Assembly (NCBI RefSeq): GCF_004357995.1
Contig: NZ_SMTK01000002.1
Coordinates: 682,001-746,000 of the forward strand
Origin: Arthrobacter crusticola
GTDB taxonomy: Bacteria > Actinomycetota > Actinomycetes > Actinomycetales > Micrococcaceae
Direction: 5' to 3'
Length of the DNA stretch: 64,000 bases
Within the stretch, counting starts at the first letter, position 1; the number at the start of each line of letters is the position of its first letter. Both the position numbers and the translations under genes were made by a program. Of this stretch, positions 1 to 8,067 are shown piece by piece. Under the pieces are notes generated by a model. It saw only the letters and a list, made by a program, of their open reading frames with translations, made no database searches and was not told the DNA's origin.

Positions 1-64
1 GACCGGTGGTAATTTTAGGGTCAGTATCTCTCAGGCAGCAGGATCACGAATGGAGGCAGGGCGT

Positions 65-889
65 ATGAGCAGCTCGGCTAGTACACGCGGCAAGCGGTCA
101 ACCGGCTCGCTTTCCCTCTTTGGCATACTTCGGCTCTTCGCGCGGCTCACCCCGCGCCAGCTCAGCGACGAATACTCGCTGGCCCTGGAGCAGATGAAGC
201 AAAAGGGAATCAAGGCCGGGGTCGCGGCTGCGTTCCTCGCCGTCGCTGTTGTCTTCCTCGTCGCCTTCGCGATCTCCCTGCTCGTCGCGGGCATCATGGG
301 CCTCGCCACGATCATGCCGGCCTGGCTCGCCGCCCTGCTGGTTGCCGCCCTGTTCCTCGTCCTCGCGGCAATCATCGGCCTGATCGGTGTCTCGCGCTTC
401 AAGAAGGCCCTGCCGCTGCTGCCGGAGGATGCGATCCGCGGCGTGCGGTACGACATCGGCGTCCTGCGCGAGGGCCGGAGCTTCGACCCGGCGACCCTCG
501 ACGTCAAGAAGCCGAAGGACGAGCAGGAGGAGGCCGAGAAGGCCAAGGAGCGCAAGCCCAAGGAGCCCACGCCCTCGTACGAGGAACTGCGCGGTCGCTC
601 CGGGGAGCGCCGGATCCACATCGCCGAGGCCCGCGATTCGCTGGGGAGCCGCCTCGACGTCAAGAGCCGCTTCGCCGAGAACCGCGAGAAGGCCAAGGCG
701 CGCGCCGCGCGGACCCGTGCGGAGCGGGCCGGACGGCAGGGTGTCCCCGCAGCCGCAAGCTCTGCGACCGCCGTCGAGAAGCCCGTCCCGCACACGATCG
801 AGCTCAAGGACCGCTGGCAGCCGCTGAGCGTTCTTGGTGCATCCCTCGTGGCCCTGGCCGTGATGGTCCGCCGTCTGGCCGCCAAATAG
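65..889 (+). CDS. phage holin family (Holin-X type) membrane protein
   Basis: Small membrane protein of 274 residues. An N-terminal cytosolic segment is followed by two strongly hydrophobic helices (about residues 55-85 and 90-120 of the reading frame), then a highly charged, Lys/Glu/Arg-rich C-terminal half that looks like a coiled or disordered cytosolic tail, with a last hydrophobic stretch near the C-terminus. This matches the actinobacterial Holin-X superfamily (PF07332), which is chromosomal and of unknown role; it is not evidence of a prophage. An ATG at 50 is in frame, but GGAGG at 52-56 lies 8 bases before the ATG at 65, so 65 is preferred. The next gene starts 45 bases downstream on the same strand. 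Confidence 0.7.
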   Translation: MSSSASTRGKRSTGSLSLFGILRLFARLTPRQLSDEYSLALEQMKQKGIKAGVAAAFLAVAVVFLVAFAISLLVAGIMGLATIMPAWLAALLVAALFLVLAAIIGLIGVSRFKKALPLLPEDAIRGVRYDIGVLREGRSFDPATLDVKKPKDEQEEAEKAKERKPKEPTPSYEELRGRSGERRIHIAEARDSLGSRLDVKSRFAENREKAKARAARTRAERAGRQGVPAAASSATAVEKPVPHTIELKDRWQPLSVLGASLVALAVMVRRLAAK

Positions 890-934
890 CGGATCGCCCC
901 GGATCTGCCTGCATAATGGCAGTGGAGGCACTCA

Positions 935-1588
935 GTGATTCGACTTATCGGCGCCGGCACGCGTCCCGGCGGAGAAGGCCCTGTGCTGGCGACCGCATGG
1001 ACCCTGCCCAATGCCGTCACCCTGGTCCGCTTCCTTGGGGTGCCGTTGTTCGTCTGGTTCATCGTCACCAACCAGTACGGCCCGGCTGTGGTCACCCTGG
1101 TGCTCGTCGGGTCAACCGACTGGATTGACGGCTACCTCGCCCGGCGCTTCAACCAGGTTTCCTCGGTGGGCCAGTGGCTCGACCCGGTCGCAGACCGCAC
1201 GGCCCTGATCATCGTTGCCATCACCTTCGTCGTCGACGGGGTGGCACCGGCCTGGCTGGTGTGGTCGATCGTCATCCCCGACGCCATCCTCATCACCAAC
1301 GCCCTGATCCTCTTCGGCAGCCGGCTGCGCCTGCGCGTCAGCGTCGTGGGGAAGATCCGCACGGCCCTGCTGCTGCTCGGTTCGCCGCTGCTGCTCCTTC
1401 ACCGGGTGCCCGGGTATGACTCTCCATGGCTCCTGGCGGTCGCCCACGCGCTCCTGATCGCCGGTTGCGTGGGTCACCTGATCGCCTTCTACGGGTACTT
1501 CACCGCGGCCCACCGCCTCCACCGTGCCGAGCGCGCGGCGGGCCGACCGCTGACCCAGCCGGCGGCAGAGACGGCACGTGAGGGCTGA
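935..1588 (+). CDS. CDP-alcohol phosphatidyltransferase family protein
   Basis: Integral membrane enzyme of 217 residues that would join a CDP-activated lipid to an alcohol, as in phosphatidylglycerolphosphate or cardiolipin synthesis. The family signature D-x2-D-G-x2-A-R-x8-G-x3-D-x3-D is complete around residues 63-88 (DWIDGYLAR, then GQWLDPVAD), and the rest is hydrophobic helices. The start is GTG at 935 with GGAGG at 924-928. The acceptor alcohol cannot be told from sequence. The following DMT transporter and GT4 glycosyltransferase suggest an envelope or glycolipid context, but this is only proximity. Confidence 0.8.
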   Translation: MIRLIGAGTRPGGEGPVLATAWTLPNAVTLVRFLGVPLFVWFIVTNQYGPAVVTLVLVGSTDWIDGYLARRFNQVSSVGQWLDPVADRTALIIVAITFVVDGVAPAWLVWSIVIPDAILITNALILFGSRLRLRVSVVGKIRTALLLLGSPLLLLHRVPGYDSPWLLAVAHALLIAGCVGHLIAFYGYFTAAHRLHRAERAAGRPLTQPAAETAREG

Positions 1589-1660
1589 GCCGCCGCGGCG
1601 GACCTCACGGGGACGGGGGCCAGGCGGAGGGTATGGACAGCGGCGGCAGCCGGTGCGCCC

Positions 1661-2536
1661 ATGACGCTTCTCGCGATCCTCCTCGCGCTGCTGGGCGCTG
1701 CCTGCCTTGCCCTGGGCGCCCAGCGGCAGGGCAGCGCCGTGCGCGCGAACACCGGAGGCCTGGCACTCGGCTCCACCGCCGTCCTGCGCCTGCTGCGCAA
1801 CCCCCGCTGGGTCCTCGGGCTCGCCCTGCTGGTGGCCGGGATGGGGATGAACGTCGTCGCCCTGGCCATGGCGACCCTCACCGTCGTCCAGCCCATCGGC
1901 GCCATCGCCCTGGTGATCACCACCGTCATCAACTCCAAGGACCAGGGGATCCGGCTCAACCGACCCACCGTGGCCGCCATCACCGCCTGCGTCACCGGCA
2001 GCGCCCTGTTCGTCCTGCTCGCGGTGAACGTCACCCGGGCGGAGCACCGCGTGGGCGTGAACCAGGAACTGTCGGCGGTGCTGCTGCTCACCCTCGCCGT
2101 CGTCGTCTTTGGCTTCCTTGGCCTGACGGCGCGCCGGCGGCTCAACGCCTTCGCTTACATCCTGGGCGCCGGAGTGCTCTTCGGGTTCGTGGCGGTGCTG
2201 ACGAAGATCGTCGCGACGCACCTGCTCGACCCCAACGGGCGGTTCCTGCTGAACGTCCCCTGGTACAGCGTCGTCGCGCTGGTTGGGGCCGCCCTGCTCG
2301 GGTCGTGGTTCGTGCAGAGCGCCTACGCCACGGGTCCGCCGGACCTTGTGATCGCCGGGCTGACGGTGATCGATCCGATCGTGGGAATCGCCGTCGGGAT
2401 TACCATTCTGGGGGAACTGAAGCCAGAGGTTCCCACCGTCACGGCGATAGGAATGGCCGGGGCCGCATTGATTGCTATCGTTGGAGTGGTTGCGTTGTCG
2501 CGCCATCATCCTGATGTCGTAAGGCGGCGGCGCTGA
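1661..2536 (+). CDS. DMT/EamA-like multi-spanning transporter
   Basis: Protein of 291 residues made of about nine to ten hydrophobic helices with short loops, including Pro-Gly and Gly-rich helix motifs. The opening LLALLGAACLALGAQRQ and the repeated half structure resemble the drug/metabolite transporter superfamily, in particular the actinobacterial branch related to NIPA-type Mg transporters. It ends in a short basic tail. The substrate is unknown. No good Shine-Dalgarno sequence precedes the ATG at 1661, so the start is moderately sure. It is 72 bases after the phosphatidyltransferase gene and 49 before the glycosyltransferase gene, so co-transcription is possible. Confidence 0.7.
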   Translation: MTLLAILLALLGAACLALGAQRQGSAVRANTGGLALGSTAVLRLLRNPRWVLGLALLVAGMGMNVVALAMATLTVVQPIGAIALVITTVINSKDQGIRLNRPTVAAITACVTGSALFVLLAVNVTRAEHRVGVNQELSAVLLLTLAVVVFGFLGLTARRRLNAFAYILGAGVLFGFVAVLTKIVATHLLDPNGRFLLNVPWYSVVALVGAALLGSWFVQSAYATGPPDLVIAGLTVIDPIVGIAVGITILGELKPEVPTVTAIGMAGAALIAIVGVVALSRHHPDVVRRRR

Positions 2537-2585
2537 CGACGACGGCGCTCTGCCGCTTCCGATACACCTACGTGGGGGATCCAAA

Positions 2586-3785
2586 GTGAGTTATCCGGCT
2601 GCTACCAAGCCACTGACCGTCCTGATCGCCGCAGATACCTATCCGCCCAATATCAACGGCGCCGCCCAGTTCGGGTACCGCCTGGCCAAGGGGATGGCCG
2701 CGCGCGGCCACAACGTGCACGTGCTGGCGCCGAACCCGGCCAACGGCCGGAGCTACACCGAGGAGCCGGCCGGGGCGTGGACCGTCCACCGGCTCCGTTC
2801 GCACAGCGTGCCCACCCACGATTACTGGCGCATCTGCCTGCCGTGGGAGATCAGGCGCGATATCAGCATGCTCTTCGACCGCGTCCAGCCCGACGTCGTG
2901 CACATCCAGTGCCACTACATGGTGGGGGAGTACACCCTCTACGAAGCGGTGAAGCGCGGCATCCGGGTGATCGCCACGAACCACTTCATGCCGGAGAACC
3001 TCAACCCGTTCCTGCCTTTCCCCGAGTGGTTCAAGCGCATTGTCGCCAAGAACTCCTGGCGCGACATGGGCCGGGTCATGGGCAAGGCCGACGCCGTCAC
3101 CACGCCCACCCCGCTGGCGGCCAAGGCGATGCACGACCATGCATTCCTGCGGCAGGTGCTGCCGATTTCCAACGGCATCGACGCCGCGGCGTACGAGCCG
3201 CGCCCCGGTGAGCAGTTGCCCCAGCGCGAGCACCCGACGGTGCTCTTCGTGGGGCGCCTGGCCGAAGAGAAGCACGTCGACGTGCTGATCGACGCCGTGG
3301 CGAAGACCTCCGCCGAGCTGGACGTCCACCTCGAGGTGATTGGCGGCGGTGAGGTCAAGCGGGCCCTGCAGGCGCAGGCCGAACGCCTCGGAATCGGGGA
3401 CCGCGTGAAGTTCCTCGGGTTGGTCAGCGACGAGGAACTCCGCCTCGCCTACCTCCGGGCCGACATCTTCTGCCAGCCCGGGACCGCTGAACTGCAGTCG
3501 TTGGTGACGCTCGAGGCGATGTCGGCGTCGACCCCGGTGCTGCTGGCCAATGCGATGGCCCTGCCGCACCTTGTGGCCGACGGCGAGAACGGCTACCTCT
3601 TCACGCCTCACGACAGCGACGAGCTGGGCCGCCGCATCACCGAACTTGTCACCCTGCCCGACGCCGACCGGGAACGGATGGGCAAGGCGAGCCGGTCGAT
3701 GGTCGAACGGCACAGTATCGAAGCGACACTTGCAACCTTCGAACGGCTCTACCACGGCCTGCCCGTCGATCAGGTGGCCATCTAG
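2586..3785 (+). CDS. glycosyltransferase family 4 protein
   Basis: Retaining GT-B glycosyltransferase of 399 residues. The N-terminal acceptor domain opens with TVLIAADTYPPNINGAAQF, typical of the GT4 glycosyl_transf_4 domain, and the C-terminal donor domain has VLFVGRLAEEKHVDVLIDA and the E-x7-E region near PGTAELQSLVTLEAMSAS. By family it would use a nucleotide sugar and act at the cytosolic face of the membrane, for example on phosphatidylinositol or diacylglycerol acceptors; the actual acceptor is not visible. The start is GTG at 2586 with GGGGGA six bases upstream. A stem-loop terminator follows at 3830-3870. Confidence 0.85.
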   Translation: MSYPAATKPLTVLIAADTYPPNINGAAQFGYRLAKGMAARGHNVHVLAPNPANGRSYTEEPAGAWTVHRLRSHSVPTHDYWRICLPWEIRRDISMLFDRVQPDVVHIQCHYMVGEYTLYEAVKRGIRVIATNHFMPENLNPFLPFPEWFKRIVAKNSWRDMGRVMGKADAVTTPTPLAAKAMHDHAFLRQVLPISNGIDAAAYEPRPGEQLPQREHPTVLFVGRLAEEKHVDVLIDAVAKTSAELDVHLEVIGGGEVKRALQAQAERLGIGDRVKFLGLVSDEELRLAYLRADIFCQPGTAELQSLVTLEAMSASTPVLLANAMALPHLVADGENGYLFTPHDSDELGRRITELVTLPDADRERMGKASRSMVERHSIEATLATFERLYHGLPVDQVAI

Positions 3786-3829
3786 CCAGGCCGCAGATGC
3801 TGCCCGTCCGGTAGATCCTGCGCAGCGTG

Positions 3830-3870
3830 CGGGTGCCGGGTGGCGCTGGCGGGGCGCTGCCCGGCACCCG
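3830..3870 (+). terminator. stem-loop terminator after GT4 gene
   Basis: CGGGTGCCGGG at 3830-3840 pairs perfectly with CCCGGCACCCG at 3860-3870, with a 19-base loop that can itself fold. There is only a weak T tract (TCTGTTCTT) after it. Confidence 0.6.
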
Positions 3871-3923
3871 GATCTGTTCTTAAGTGCCCCGGTGCCACTT
3901 CGCTGCGGTACTACTGCCCTGAG

Positions 3924-3977
3924 GTACCGGTCGGCGCAGTAGTACCGGTCGGCGCATGTGTACCGGTTGCCGAGCCG
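3924..3977. repeat. three 18-bp direct repeats
   Basis: GTACCGGTCGGCGCA occurs at 3924-3938 and again at 3942-3956, and a degenerate copy GTACCGGTTGCCG starts at 3960. The period is exactly 18 bp. Each unit contains the ACCGGT palindrome. Confidence 0.7.
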
Positions 3978-4066
3978 GATTGTTGACGGCCCAGCCGTTC
4001 TCCCGGCCGCGTCGGTCATGCCCGGCCGTCCGGAGAACGGGAGCTGTGAGTCCGCGCGTGGCGGGC

Positions 4067-4107
4067 CCTGACTCCGGTCCGCCCGTACACCTGCAGCCGG
4101 ACTCAGG
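4067..4107 (-). terminator. hairpin downstream of CHRD gene
   Basis: CCTGACTCCGG at 4067-4077 and CCGGACTCAGG at 4097-4107 form an 11-bp stem with one mismatch. It lies just beyond the stop codon of the leftward gene ending at 4117. Confidence 0.45.
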
Positions 4108-4116
4108 GATGGGGAA

Positions 4117-4908
4117 TCAGGAATCCGCCTGTTCCCGGCGCCGCAGCACCGCGGCCCGGCCGGCCAGTGCGCCGCCTGCCAGCATCAGGGCGCCGAGGGC
4201 AGCCACAGAAACCGCGCTGTTCTCCGGTGACAGAGATCCTGCGATCTCTGCCCCCGTGTCCGCCGCTCCGTTCGGAACGCTGCCCACCTGGGCGGCGACG
4301 AGCTGACCGCAGGCTGCGGGAAGGTCCGTCGCCAGGGGGAGCGAAGGCACCATCGGGTTCACCTTTGCCTGGGCGGCGGCTGGAACGAGGGCAGGATCCA
4401 CGCCGTGCACCTCCATGACGGCGTTGCCCGCTTGCAGCGCGCTGACGGTTGCGGCATCGAGCGTGAGGGTGCGGGAGTACTGGTAGGAACTCCCTGCGGG
4501 GAAGCGGTCCAATGCCGCCGCCGAAGCGGCGCTTGCATCCCCGGAAACCGTCAGCGAGGTACTGATGAATCCCTCGATGGGCTGGCCCTCCATCGAGTTG
4601 ACGACGCCGTCGGCGTCGGCGTCCGCCGCCGGACCTGCACAGGCACCCTGGCCGCCGATGTGGATATGCTGGCCGTGCGCATAGGGTGCGCCCATCAGTG
4701 TGGGCGCTGCCCCGGCGACATTCAAGGTGACTGTCGCCTCGTTTCCGTGGAGCTGGATCAGGGCCTGACCTGTGGTGCCGCTGTTGTTCTGCGAATTGAG
4801 GGTGGCTTGGTAGGATGCGTGCTCGCCCTGAGCGGCGGCGGGGCCGCCCGTCAGTGTGAGGGCGGTCAGCGCCAGGACCGGCGCTGCGAGAAGAGCTGAT
4901 GTGCGCAT
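4117..4908 (-). CDS. secreted CHRD-domain protein with C-terminal anchor
   Basis: Protein of 263 residues with a clear signal peptide (MRTSALLAAPVLALTALTL, cleavage near PAAAQG). A CHRD-like domain (about residues 30-150) follows, with the conserved HGQHIHIGG segment, then a Pro/Ala-rich region, a hydrophobic helix near the C-terminus and the basic end RRREQADS, as in wall- or membrane-anchored proteins. There is no LPxTG motif. CHRD domains occur in chordin and in bacterial exported proteins of unknown function. The frame is open upstream to 5112, but the signal peptide and AAAGG eight bases before the ATG fix the start at 4908. Confidence 0.7.
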   Translation of the reverse strand: MRTSALLAAPVLALTALTLTGGPAAAQGEHASYQATLNSQNNSGTTGQALIQLHGNEATVTLNVAGAAPTLMGAPYAHGQHIHIGGQGACAGPAADADADGVVNSMEGQPIEGFISTSLTVSGDASAASAAALDRFPAGSSYQYSRTLTLDAATVSALQAGNAVMEVHGVDPALVPAAAQAKVNPMVPSLPLATDLPAACGQLVAAQVGSVPNGAADTGAEIAGSLSPENSAVSVAALGALMLAGGALAGRAAVLRRREQADS

Positions 4909-5170
4909 GACGTGAGCCTTTCGAGAACTAAGGAACCTTGCGTGCTCGTCAAGCCTAGGGTGGCCCGCACAGATGGTCAGCGGAAGAGGTGAAGTGGCCG
5001 CTGAAGGGGCACCCGCGTAAAATACCTGCTCTGTCCGCCAGGGCATGCGGGCCCCGCTGCTTTCGGGGCGGAGACGTCCGGGCGCCCGTGCCTGCCCGGC
5101 CCCGCTGCTCAAGGCGGGTCGGTGGATGGAGGCCCGCCGACGCTTGATGGATCGTCTGTGGTGACAGTTG

Positions 5171-5244
5171 TAGGGCTGCTCGGACTTGAACCGAGGACCT
5201 TAGGATTATGAGTCCCGCGCTCTAACCAGCTGAGCTACAGCCCC
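5171..5244 (-). tRNA. tRNA with anticodon CAT (elongator Met or Ile2)
   Basis: A full cloverleaf of 74 bases can be drawn on the minus strand: acceptor GGGGCTG with CAGCCCT (G1-T72 wobble), D stem GCTC/GAGC, loop CTCATAA and T arm CTCGG-TTCAAGT-CCGAG. The CCA end is not encoded. The anticodon is CAT. The stem lacks the three G:C pairs of initiator tRNA, so it is an elongator Met or a lysidine-modified Ile2 tRNA; the choice cannot be made by eye. Pair 27-43 is C-A, a mismatch. Confidence 0.9.
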
Positions 5245-5358
5245 GTGATGCAGAACCAGCCTAGAGCAGGCGCGTCCGCCCACCAAAACGTACGGCGGCG
5301 TCAACAGGTGCTCGAAGTGACGATGCTCCAGCCGTTTTCCGCCGGACGCTGGTCAACG

Positions 5359-5378
5359 ATGTTACCCGCGGGTAACAT
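5359..5378. promoter_or_regulatory. 20-bp perfect palindrome, likely TetR-type operator
   Basis: ATGTTACCCGCGGGTAACAT is its own reverse complement. It directly precedes a possible -10 box TAGATT at 5379-5384 and lies 67 bases before the ATG of the acyl-CoA dehydrogenase gene, where a bound repressor would block RNA polymerase. The regulator is not identified and is not adjacent. Confidence 0.65.
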
Positions 5379-5445
5379 TAGATTCCGCAGCCTGTCACAT
5401 GTGCTGCTGGAAGTGGTCAATGAGGATCTGGGTAAGGGAGCAACA

Positions 5446-6636
5446 ATGGGCAAGCCGGGTATCGACGTCAACAACCTCCCCTATGCCGACGGCGATTTCC
5501 TCGCGTTCGAATCCCTGCTGAGCGACAAGGAGCGCTCGCGCCTGGCCGAGATCCGGACGTGGCTGGACGCCGAAGTCCGCCCGAACGCCATCGGCTGGTG
5601 GAACGAGGGGGTGTTCCCCAAGGGCATCATTCCGAAGCTTGCCGAACTCGACGTCGTCAGCCCCATCCGCCGCCAAGGGTACTCAAACCTCTTCGCAGGC
5701 ATCGTTCACTCGGAGTTCACCCGCGCCGACACCTCTATCGCGACGTTCATGGGCGTTCACGACGGGCTGTTCACCGGCTCCATCGAAGCACTGGCCTCCA
5801 AGGAGCAGCAGGAGGAGTGGCTGCCGGACATCTACTCCTTCCGCAGGATCGGGGCGTTCGGGCTGACCGAACCCCTGGGCGGCTCCGACGTCGCCGGAGG
5901 GACCCGGACCACGGCCCGGCGGGACGGTGGAAACTGGATCCTCAACGGCGCCAAGCGCTGGATCGGCAACGCGACCTTCTCCGACTGGGTCGTCATCTAC
6001 GCCCGCGACGTCGAGGACAACCAGGTCAAGGGCTTTATGGTCGACACGACCCTCCCGGGTTACTCCGCCACGAGGATTGAGAACAAGATCGCGCTGCGGT
6101 CGGTGGAGAACGCCGACATCGTCCTGGACAACGTTGTGGTTTCGGATGACTTCCACCTCAAGGGGGCCAACAGCTTCCGCGACACGAACAAGGTGCTCAA
6201 GGTGACGCGGCTGTCGGTCGGCTGGCAGGCCGTGGGCCAGCAGATGGCCGCATTCGACGTGGCTCGCCGGTACGCGGTGGAACGCCAGCAGTTCGGCCGT
6301 CCACTCGCGTCCTTCCAGCTGGTGCAGCAGCAGCTGGTGCAGATCCTGGGCAACGCCATGAGCTCGATGGGCATGATGGTCCGGCTCTCCCAGCTCGAGG
6401 ACCTCGGCCAGGCCAAGGACGAGCACTCCGCGCTGGCCAAGGCGTTCACGACGGCGCGCATGCGCGAGAGCGTCGCGGCAGGGCGGAACATCCTCGGCGG
6501 CAACGGCATCGTTACCGACTACGAAATGGCGAAGATCTTCTCGGACGCCGAGGCGATCTACTCCTACGAAGGAACGCAGGAAATCAACACCCTGGTGGCG
6601 GGCCGCGCCATCACCGGGATTGCCGCGTTCGTGTAG
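5446..6636 (+). CDS. acyl-CoA dehydrogenase, glutaryl-CoA dehydrogenase-like
   Basis: FAD-dependent acyl-CoA dehydrogenase of 396 residues acting in the cytosol. The N-terminal helical domain, the FGLTEPLGGSD flavin/substrate motif (near residue 140) and the C-terminal IYSYEGTQEINTLVAGRAITG segment are all present; the Glu of YEGT is the expected catalytic base, and the GRAITG ending is typical of the glutaryl-CoA dehydrogenase branch (lysine and tryptophan breakdown). The frame is open back to 5245, but AAGGGAG at 5434-5440 points to the ATG at 5446. The gene stands alone, behind the palindrome at 5359-5378 and ahead of a hairpin at 6654-6688. Confidence 0.85.
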   Translation: MGKPGIDVNNLPYADGDFLAFESLLSDKERSRLAEIRTWLDAEVRPNAIGWWNEGVFPKGIIPKLAELDVVSPIRRQGYSNLFAGIVHSEFTRADTSIATFMGVHDGLFTGSIEALASKEQQEEWLPDIYSFRRIGAFGLTEPLGGSDVAGGTRTTARRDGGNWILNGAKRWIGNATFSDWVVIYARDVEDNQVKGFMVDTTLPGYSATRIENKIALRSVENADIVLDNVVVSDDFHLKGANSFRDTNKVLKVTRLSVGWQAVGQQMAAFDVARRYAVERQQFGRPLASFQLVQQQLVQILGNAMSSMGMMVRLSQLEDLGQAKDEHSALAKAFTTARMRESVAAGRNILGGNGIVTDYEMAKIFSDAEAIYSYEGTQEINTLVAGRAITGIAAFV

Positions 6637-6653
6637 CAGCCGGCAGTCCGCGC

Positions 6654-6688
6654 AAGACCCCTGGGACCAGATGGGGTCCGGGGGTCTT
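6654..6688. terminator. hairpin between convergent genes
   Basis: AAGACCCC at 6654-6661 pairs with GGGGTCTT at 6681-6688, and the stem extends inward imperfectly. It lies between the stops of the acyl-CoA dehydrogenase gene and the opposite M23 gene and can serve both. Confidence 0.55.
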
Positions 6689-6701
6689 CCGCGTTTCCGG
6701 G

Positions 6702-7532
6702 TCAGCGCAGTCCCCCCGGGAGGGGAAGCAGGACCGACGGGCGGCGGTCGGTGACGTAGTCGAGTGGGTTCACATACTTTCCGTTCCGGCGGACGCCCCA
6801 GTGGATGCAGGCGAAGGGACAGTGCGGCGGCCCCGCCGGAGTGCCGATGCGTTGGCCCCGCTCCACCCTGGCACCCTTGGCGAGCGGGCTCTTCACCGGC
6901 TCGAAGCTGCTCACGAGGCCGCCGTCGTGGCCGATGCTGAGCACCGGCCGCCCGGCGACCATCCCGACGAAGGTCACAACACCATCGGCCGGGCTGAGCA
7001 CGTCGTTCCCCGGGCCGACCATAAGATCCACCCCCCGGTGGCCCGCGTGCCACGGCTCGGGCGGCGGGATGAAGTGGCGGGTGACGGCCGGCACGGCCGG
7101 CAGGGGCCAGGACCACGGAGGCAGGTGGTCACCGGTCGGTACGCCCCGCAGGGAGTCCGTGCGGGAAGAGCCGCTCGGGCTGGACGCCTGCACCAGTCCG
7201 GCAGAACCTCCCGGCCCGGACGATCTCGTCGGTCCGGTCGGTCCGGTCGGTCCAGTCGGTGCTCCCGGCGCCACCGTCGTCGTCATCTCCGGTCCTGCCG
7301 GCCCGGCCGACACCGCCAGCACCACTGCGATCAGCGCATTCGTGAATCGCCGCTGCAGCCACCGCTCTGCGATTCCGCAGGTGCCCCGCCGGAGGTCCTT
7401 CCGGGATAACCCTGCAGTTCCGCCCGGGGGCCGGTGCGTCGGCCGGACCGGGGGAGCGGGGTCCTCCTGTCGCATGGCATCCGTCCGGTGAGAGTGACGC
7501 CACGGCCAGCGGACCGTAGATGCAGGGGTCAT
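6702..7532 (-). CDS. M23 family metallopeptidase with Gly-Pro-Thr linker
   Basis: Predicted exported peptidoglycan endopeptidase of 276 residues. A hydrophobic segment (RFTNALIAVVLAVSAGPAGP, near residue 60) acts as signal or anchor after a long basic N-terminus. A linker with GPTGPTGPT repeats follows, then a C-terminal LytM domain with HRGVDL (zinc ligands His and Asp) and HCPFACIHWGVRRNG. In this actinobacterial type the usual HxH is replaced by a C-x-HWG form, so activity is likely but unproved. The ATG at 7532 is a best guess; the frame stays open to 7910 and a start nearer the hydrophobic helix is possible. Confidence 0.7.
   Translation of the reverse strand: MTPASTVRWPWRHSHRTDAMRQEDPAPPVRPTHRPPGGTAGLSRKDLRRGTCGIAERWLQRRFTNALIAVVLAVSAGPAGPEMTTTVAPGAPTGPTGPTGPTRSSGPGGSAGLVQASSPSGSSRTDSLRGVPTGDHLPPWSWPLPAVPAVTRHFIPPPEPWHAGHRGVDLMVGPGNDVLSPADGVVTFVGMVAGRPVLSIGHDGGLVSSFEPVKSPLAKGARVERGQRIGTPAGPPHCPFACIHWGVRRNGKYVNPLDYVTDRRPSVLLPLPGGLR
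7231..7257. repeat. 9-bp tandem repeat encoding GPT units
   Basis: GGTCCGGTC at 7231 and 7240 and GGTCCAGTC at 7249 are three 9-bp units. On the minus strand they encode the collagen-like Gly-Pro-Thr stretch of the M23 peptidase linker. Confidence 0.8.
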
Positions 7533-8067
7533 GCCCTCACAATGCACGCCGTCACCGCGCGTGCGGCCGTGTCGGGTCCCTATGTGGAAAGCCGGGTGCA
7601 CACTGTCCAGGAATGCCGCCGCGGTTCCGGCCCGGTCGGGGCACCCGAAAGCGACCGGCGCCCCCGAAAACGACGAAAGGGGCCGATATTGCCGGTCCGC
7701 CTGTCGCTTTCGGGCCCGCTCGCCGCTTGAGGGTTCGTCCGGTACGGGAGGCGCCAGGGCCGTCCGGAGGCATAACACCGCTGTAGTACACTTGACGGAG
7801 CAGTCTGCCGTTTTCCCTGCGTCCTGGAACACCACCAAACCGCGCAGGAAATGTGCCGGCTGACTACGCGTGCCTGCGACCCGCCTTCGTCTCGACGACG
7901 TGCGGGGCACTGTCCCAGCGGTCCGGAGCGATCCGGTTGGGGGAGTGGGTTGTCCAACGGACAGGCGCCAGGAGTGCCGCCCATCCCGGGCGGAACGCTA
8001 ACAACCGTCAACAAAGCAGCGGAAGCGCCGTCTTGCGCGCACGCCCTGCTGAAACGAAAGGCATCCC
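7533..8067. other. long intergenic region upstream of rpsB
   Basis: No convincing gene is seen in these 535 bases between the divergent M23 and rpsB genes; the open frames here are on both strands and unlike known proteins. TTGACG at 7793 and TGTCC-aac-GGACA at 7951-7963 are the only marked signals. The region probably holds the rpsB promoter and an untranslated leader. Confidence 0.5.

Larger units (their letters stand above)
3786..4116. other. intergenic region between convergent genes
   Basis: No gene is seen in these 331 bases. They hold the terminator of the GT4 gene, three copies of an 18-bp repeat at 3924-3977, and the hairpin at 4067-4107 for the opposite gene. Confidence 0.7.

Noticed and set aside
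50-889. Prophage marker because of a holin-like protein
   Set aside because: The Holin-X family is chromosomal in actinobacteria and no other phage gene is present nearby.
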